Origin: Candidatus Hydrogenedens sp.
GTDB taxonomy: Bacteria; Hydrogenedentota; Hydrogenedentia; Hydrogenedentales; Hydrogenedentaceae
NCBI GenBank assembly: GCA_020216745.1
Contig: JAIWNQ010000102.1
Location: forward strand, 1-10,000
Length of the DNA: 10,000 nt
Direction of reading: 5' to 3'
Positions 7,109 through 10,000 of this stretch are shown here, one piece after another. The notes beneath the pieces were generated by a model, which searched no databases, had not been told where the DNA came from, and saw only the letters and a list, made by a program, of their open reading frames with translations. A program made the position numbers and the translations under genes. The stretch's first letter is position 1, and each line of letters starts with the position of its first letter.

Positions 7109-7431
7109 TACTCCTCATTACTTTCTATAATAGTAAAGACAGATTCTAATCGAGCAAGGTTCAATACTTTGCGGACTGCTGGTGAAGGAGTAGATAACTT
7201 AAAAGATTTTTTTTGTTTCATAGCAGAGCGTAATCCTTCTACTAATGTTGCGACCCCCGAAGAATCCATATACTCCACAGTTGATAACTGTATTATAATA
7301 GAGGTATTTGATTTATCGACAGCTTCCATAATCGCTTTGCGTAGATTTGGGGAAGTGTATAAGTCAACTTGACCCGATACTTGAATTTTATAGTTTCCGT
7401 TTTGTTCTACCGATTTTACTTCTATGGACAT
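7108..7431 (-). CDS. STAS-domain protein (RsbV/SpoIIAA-like or MlaB-like)
   Basis: A 107-residue single STAS domain. The conserved loop EYMDSSGVATLVEGL (53-67) contains the DSSG motif; Ser57 matches the serine phosphorylated in SpoIIAA/RsbV by its cognate RsbW-type kinase. Length and domain are equally compatible with MlaB, the STAS subunit that binds MlaF in proteobacterial lipid transporters, although MlaB-type proteins tend to have Thr rather than the double Ser in this loop. The gene sits between both candidate partners: 3 bp after the RsbW-like kinase gene and overlapping the MlaE gene by one base. Its ribosome binding site, AAAGG at 7439-7443, lies seven bases before the ATG, inside the end of the kinase gene. 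STAS identity is certain. Whether the partner is the kinase, the transporter or both is inference; the layout suggests both. Confidence 0.92.
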   Translation of the reverse strand: MSIEVKSVEQNGNYKIQVSGQVDLYTSPNLRKAIMEAVDKSNTSIIIQLSTVEYMDSSGVATLVEGLRSAMKQKKSFKLSTPSPAVRKVLNLARLESVFTIIESNEE

Positions 7432-7434
7432 AAG

Positions 7435-7872
7435 TTAACCTTTCTTGAAACCTTTTCTACGGGTTCTCAGGATAAGACAATTTCTACCATCATTATCTAC
7501 ATTAAACTGTATTTCTTCAAATGCACGTTTAAGAATAATTAAACCAAGTCCATGTGGCTTGATAGTTGTAGGTTGTAGAGGTGCAACTTCCTTTCTGTCT
7601 AAAAAGTTTTTTGGTGGGCATGCTCCACAATCCTGTATTTCAAATTCAAGCCATACTGTTCCCAGTCGTGCTGTTAATTGTATTATACCTGCACGGGAAT
7701 TGTGGTATGCATGGCGAATACAGTTTGTGCATGCTTCATCAAGTCCTAAAACAATATCATCTATTCGGTCTTTGGAAAAGCCTACCACGTCTAAATAATT
7801 TTTTATTAAAGCCCTAATAGGCTTTAAGAGTTTTGGATGTGAACGGAATGTTATTTTTAAGTCATCACGCAT
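7435..7872 (-). CDS. RsbW/SpoIIAB-like serine kinase (HATPase_c)
   Basis: A 145-residue stand-alone GHKL ATPase domain of the anti-sigma/serine kinase type, usual length for the family. The N box is LDEACTNCIRHAY (44-56), with Glu46 and Asn50 as the catalytic and magnesium-binding positions. The G1 region is IQDCGACPP (79-87), where Asp81 and Gly83 are kept but the usual second glycine of D-x-G-x-G is replaced by Cys85. The G2 lid is PHGLGLIILKR (106-116). In known systems such a kinase phosphorylates a STAS protein on the DSSG serine and, when free, binds its output target, often a sigma factor. No sigma factor gene is in the window. The start overlaps the phosphatase stop by eight bases (7865-7872), so translation is coupled; only a weak GGTGG-like sequence lies upstream. 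Confidence 0.9.
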   Translation of the reverse strand: MRDDLKITFRSHPKLLKPIRALIKNYLDVVGFSKDRIDDIVLGLDEACTNCIRHAYHNSRAGIIQLTARLGTVWLEFEIQDCGACPPKNFLDRKEVAPLQPTTIKPHGLGLIILKRAFEEIQFNVDNDGRNCLILRTRRKGFKKG

Positions 7873-9553
7873 GGTTTAGCCACCGAAATAGGAGTAATGT
7901 GCAATCGTCATGAGGTGAATTAGGTTCTGTGTGTTTCTGAACTTCACTTAATATCGCCTGTACAAACTGTTCTGCATTTTCAAAATGTATAGTCTCAACC
8001 ATTTTTTTTAATCTATCAATACCAAATTCTCTGTCAATAATTTCTTTTTCATTATCTTCATTTCTTGCCTCAATGATTCCGTCGGTAAATAATAAAATAG
8101 AGTCTTCCTTCGATAAAATGTCGTTTTCAACTTTCCATGTGGAGTTAGGTAGAACTCCTAACGGTGGTCCACTTGGGTGGAAACAATAGTCCGTTTTGTG
8201 ATTTCTTAACCATAATGTCGGTAAATGTCCAGCATTAACTACAGAAATTTCTCCAGTCTTTATATCTACAACGACATAACATAAAGAGCAAAACATGCCT
8301 TGCTGTCCATACTCGAAGAGGTCTTCATTTAGGGCATTGATTACATCCACTTGTGAGGATAATCGTTGTGCCTGAATTCTAAATTCAGTAAGCAATCGCA
8401 CCATAGCAAGGGAAGCAGGCATTCCTTTTCCAGATACATCTCCTACAATAAACCCAATTTTATCTTTTGGTAATAAAATGACATCATAAAAATCACCACC
8501 TACTACCTTTGCTGGCAAAGTTCGTGCATACATATCACAATTGTTCGGGATAGATTTCCAATTGTCAAATAAGAAGCCTTGCTGAATGACAGCTGCAGTT
8601 TTTAATTCCTGGTCTAATCTATACTTTTCTATTAATTCTTGATATATTCGAACATTTTCCATAGCGAGACCTGCCGCATTACCCACAGCGGAGGCAAGTA
8701 ACAATTCTTCTTCGGTATATCTGCTCTGTTCCGATACTGTATCCATATATAACAAACCGATCACTTTCTCTTTGGCACGAAGCGGAGCACAAATGACAGA
8801 TTGGACATTTAAGGAAATAATACTTACTGCTTTTTTTAGCTCATCGTTTTCCATAATATCCTGATAAAGCAGACTTTGCCGTTCTTTAACTACTTTATAA
8901 ATAACAGTACTGCTAATGGATACTCGATTTACTGGAACAGAGATAAGATGTCCTCCTTCCCACTGATGAACACGTTGACATTGAGGGCATGGTAACACAT
9001 TACCGTTTTCGTCTGTTAGTAAAATGGCACCGTGGTCGATAGGTAGTACACGAGAGGTTGCTTCGATAATTTTGTTTTGTAATTCACAATGATTGAAATT
9101 AGTTGCGATTTCATTAATAACTTTGCAAAGGGTCTCTAATAACAAGTTGGCTCGTTGTTGCTTTGTAGAAGGAAGTGTTGTCTCATCCATGCTGAGAAAG
9201 GAATGAGCCACAATAGAACTTTGGTCGCCAATTTCTGACTCTTTTTTAAGATTTTCTGTTGGCTCTTTGTTCTGCTCTATCTCAAAACGGAAGGTTGTTT
9301 TCCCAATCTGAATTAAGTCGCCAGGATGAAGTTCTCCTGAAAGCATCTTTTGCCCGTTGATGTATGTGCCGTTTGTACTTCCTAAATCTTTCCAGATATA
9401 GCCTCCTTCTTTAGCCTTCAATTCAATATGTTTGCGAGAGACCGCCGGGTCTTCTAAAATTAAACCACATTCTTTAGTTCTGCCAATAATTAAATGGGTA
9501 GGGAGAGGTATTTTTTCTCCTTTGTCATCGTTTACTAAATATGCTTTGGGCAC
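7865..9553 (-). CDS. FHA-GAF-PP2C (SpoIIE/RsbU-type) protein phosphatase
   Basis: A 562-residue cytosolic three-domain regulator. The FHA domain (about 20-93) shows IIGR (22-25), the phosphothreonine-binding SRKH (39-42), and GSTNGTYING (58-67). A GAF domain spans about 130-305 and ends in a helix (VRIYQELIEKYRLDQELKTA, 301-320) that links to the phosphatase. The PP2C/SpoIIE domain (about 330-560) keeps its metal-binding acids: GGDFYD (352-357), GDVSGKG (371-377), FTDGIIEA (489-496) and HDDCT (548-552). Proteins like this remove phosphate from a STAS antagonist, and the STAS gene is two genes downstream. FHA input suggests control by a Ser/Thr protein kinase; GAF suggests a small ligand or redox signal. 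The start is GTG, not ATG (9551-9553), supported by GGGAGA at 9560-9565. The GAF domain holds a CPQC motif (189-192). It is the first gene of the leftward cluster. Confidence 0.95.
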   Translation of the reverse strand: MPKAYLVNDDKGEKIPLPTHLIIGRTKECGLILEDPAVSRKHIELKAKEGGYIWKDLGSTNGTYINGQKMLSGELHPGDLIQIGKTTFRFEIEQNKEPTENLKKESEIGDQSSIVAHSFLSMDETTLPSTKQQRANLLLETLCKVINEIATNFNHCELQNKIIEATSRVLPIDHGAILLTDENGNVLPCPQCQRVHQWEGGHLISVPVNRVSISSTVIYKVVKERQSLLYQDIMENDELKKAVSIISLNVQSVICAPLRAKEKVIGLLYMDTVSEQSRYTEEELLLASAVGNAAGLAMENVRIYQELIEKYRLDQELKTAAVIQQGFLFDNWKSIPNNCDMYARTLPAKVVGGDFYDVILLPKDKIGFIVGDVSGKGMPASLAMVRLLTEFRIQAQRLSSQVDVINALNEDLFEYGQQGMFCSLCYVVVDIKTGEISVVNAGHLPTLWLRNHKTDYCFHPSGPPLGVLPNSTWKVENDILSKEDSILLFTDGIIEARNEDNEKEIIDREFGIDRLKKMVETIHFENAEQFVQAILSEVQKHTEPNSPHDDCTLLLFRWLNHA

Positions 9554-9572
9554 TTCGTCTCTCCCAACTCGT

Positions 9573-9601
9573 TTTATAACGATATTATCATTATTTTACA
9601 A
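9573..9601 (-). promoter_or_regulatory. Candidate sigma70-type promoter for the leftward operon
   Basis: Read on the minus strand, TTGTAA (9596-9601) is followed after exactly 17 bases by TATAAA (9573-9578). Transcription would start near 9566, giving a leader of only about a dozen bases that begins at the GGGAGA ribosome binding site of the GTG-started phosphatase gene. The hexamers are good, but the region is very AT-rich, where such matches arise by chance, and the leader would be unusually short. Other -10-like sequences lie nearby on the same strand. Confidence 0.4.
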
Positions 9602-9656
9602 CATTTACTAATATATAAAATACAAATTTCTTTGTTTTCGTTTCATTATAACCATT

Positions 9657-9995
9657 TTATTTTTTAATGAACCACCTATCATTACTAAAAATTGCAATTG
9701 GGATTAGCCTTTTCCTATTGGCAATGATTTTTTCTTGCAATAGCATAAAGTTAGTTACTCTCCCTGGAACAAGTTTAAATGGCGAAATTTTTACACCTAA
9801 CGATTTTGCAGGGACAACTGAGGCTGAATAAAAACATGTATTTAGTGGCAATGAAGTTGCTTTCTGCCATACAGGGATACAATCTGTAAGGGATGTGGCA
9901 CTTCCTGCAAGATACGGTGTACCTTTTAAACATAATTTTCTATCCTTTTGTAGTTCTACTTGAGAACCGAACTCAGTATATTCTCCTGGTTTCAT
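9657..9995 (-). CDS. Unrecognised ORF, possibly the 3' end of a gene continuing past the window
   Basis: At least 112 codons open on the minus strand, from an in-window ATG at 9993-9995 to TAA at 9657-9659; the frame stays open to the window edge, so the true start may lie outside. The product shows no motif known to me. It has a Cys-containing, Ser/Thr-rich middle (LAGSATSLTDCIPVWQ) and a basic C-terminal third (EKIIANRKRLIPI). A chance ORF of this length in AT-rich DNA is uncommon unless it shadows a real gene on the other strand. It is incompatible with the plus-strand ORF at 9667-9831. It would be oriented like the operon, but the promoter-like gap after it argues that it is a separate unit. 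Confidence 0.35.
   Translation of the reverse strand: MKPGEYTEFGSQVELQKDRKLCLKGTPYLAGSATSLTDCIPVWQKATSLPLNTCFYSASVVPAKSLGVKISPFKLVPGRVTNFMLLQEKIIANRKRLIPIAIFSNDRWFIKK
9667..9831 (+). CDS. Possible short lipoprotein, alternative to the opposite-strand ORF
   Basis: A 54-codon plus-strand ORF, ATG at 9667 and TAA at 9829-9831. It encodes a convincing lipoprotein signal: a Lys-containing N-terminus, a hydrophobic core (IAIGISLFLLAMIF) and a lipobox ending FSC with Cys24, followed by about 30 mature residues. The same frame reads on after the TAA for 43 more codons before the next stop, so it could be the start of a broken longer gene. Against it: no Shine-Dalgarno precedes the ATG, while most genes here have one, and it lies antisense to a longer open frame. 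Orientation would be divergent from the leftward operon, sharing the 9554-9666 gap. Either this or the opposite-strand ORF may be real, probably not both. Confidence 0.3.
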   Translation: MNHLSLLKIAIGISLFLLAMIFSCNSIKLVTLPGTSLNGEIFTPNDFAGTTEAE

Positions 9996-10000
9996 CCCCA

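Noticed and set aside
7445..7817. Two overlapping plus-strand ORFs antisense to the kinase gene
   Set aside because: They mirror the RsbW-like gene, whose N box and G2 lid are clear; no supporting motif or ribosome binding site on the plus strand.
1..10000. tRNA, rRNA, CRISPR repeats, insertion sequences or prophage genes
   Set aside because: No tRNA-like cloverleaf, no regularly spaced repeats, no transposase or integrase motifs were seen while reading both strands by eye.

Overview
The window comes from an AT-rich bacterial genome (mostly A/T third codon positions by eye). It is probably a diderm: there is a complete MlaE/MlaF/MlaD-type lipid ABC transporter with a partner lipoprotein. The mix of a GH109-like Gfo/Idh/MocA protein with a Tat signal, a solute:sodium symporter followed by a tiny membrane protein, and an FHA-GAF-PP2C/RsbW/STAS switch would fit the PVC superphylum or a Hydrogenedentes-like lineage. 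That placement is inference; no rRNA or marker gene is present.

Layout. (1) Positions 2-1612, plus strand: the 3' part of an SSS-family symporter, its 5' end cut by the window edge, followed 18 bp later by a 49-codon membrane micro-protein with its own ribosome binding site. (2) Positions 1613-1674: a short AT-rich gap where plus- and minus-strand genes converge. (3) Positions 1675-9553, minus strand: nine closely packed genes transcribed leftwards. In order these are an FHA-GAF-PP2C phosphatase (GTG start), an RsbW-like HATPase, a STAS protein, an MlaE permease, an MlaF ATPase, an MCE/MlaD protein, a PqiC-like lipoprotein, a two-helix membrane protein of unknown function, and a Tat-exported GH109-family oxidoreductase-fold protein. 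Several junctions overlap by 1 to 8 bases, and the largest gaps are about 35 bp. A plausible sigma70-type promoter lies just upstream of the GTG. (4) Positions 9554-10000: a short promoter region, then a stretch where two mutually exclusive ORFs on opposite strands are both open and neither is recognised.

How the genes may work together. The first three genes make a complete RsbU/RsbW/RsbV-style partner switch: a phosphatase with FHA and GAF sensor domains, a serine kinase and a STAS substrate with the DSSG phosphorylation motif. No sigma factor is seen. Instead the STAS gene runs directly into the lipid transporter genes, where in Proteobacteria a STAS protein (MlaB) is a structural partner of the MlaF ATPase. 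The economical reading is that a phosphorylation switch controls a lipid transporter, with the STAS protein as the hub. This is the most interesting hypothesis in the window and has not been demonstrated here. No MlaC-like soluble lipid carrier is present; a PqiC-like lipoprotein takes that place in the operon.
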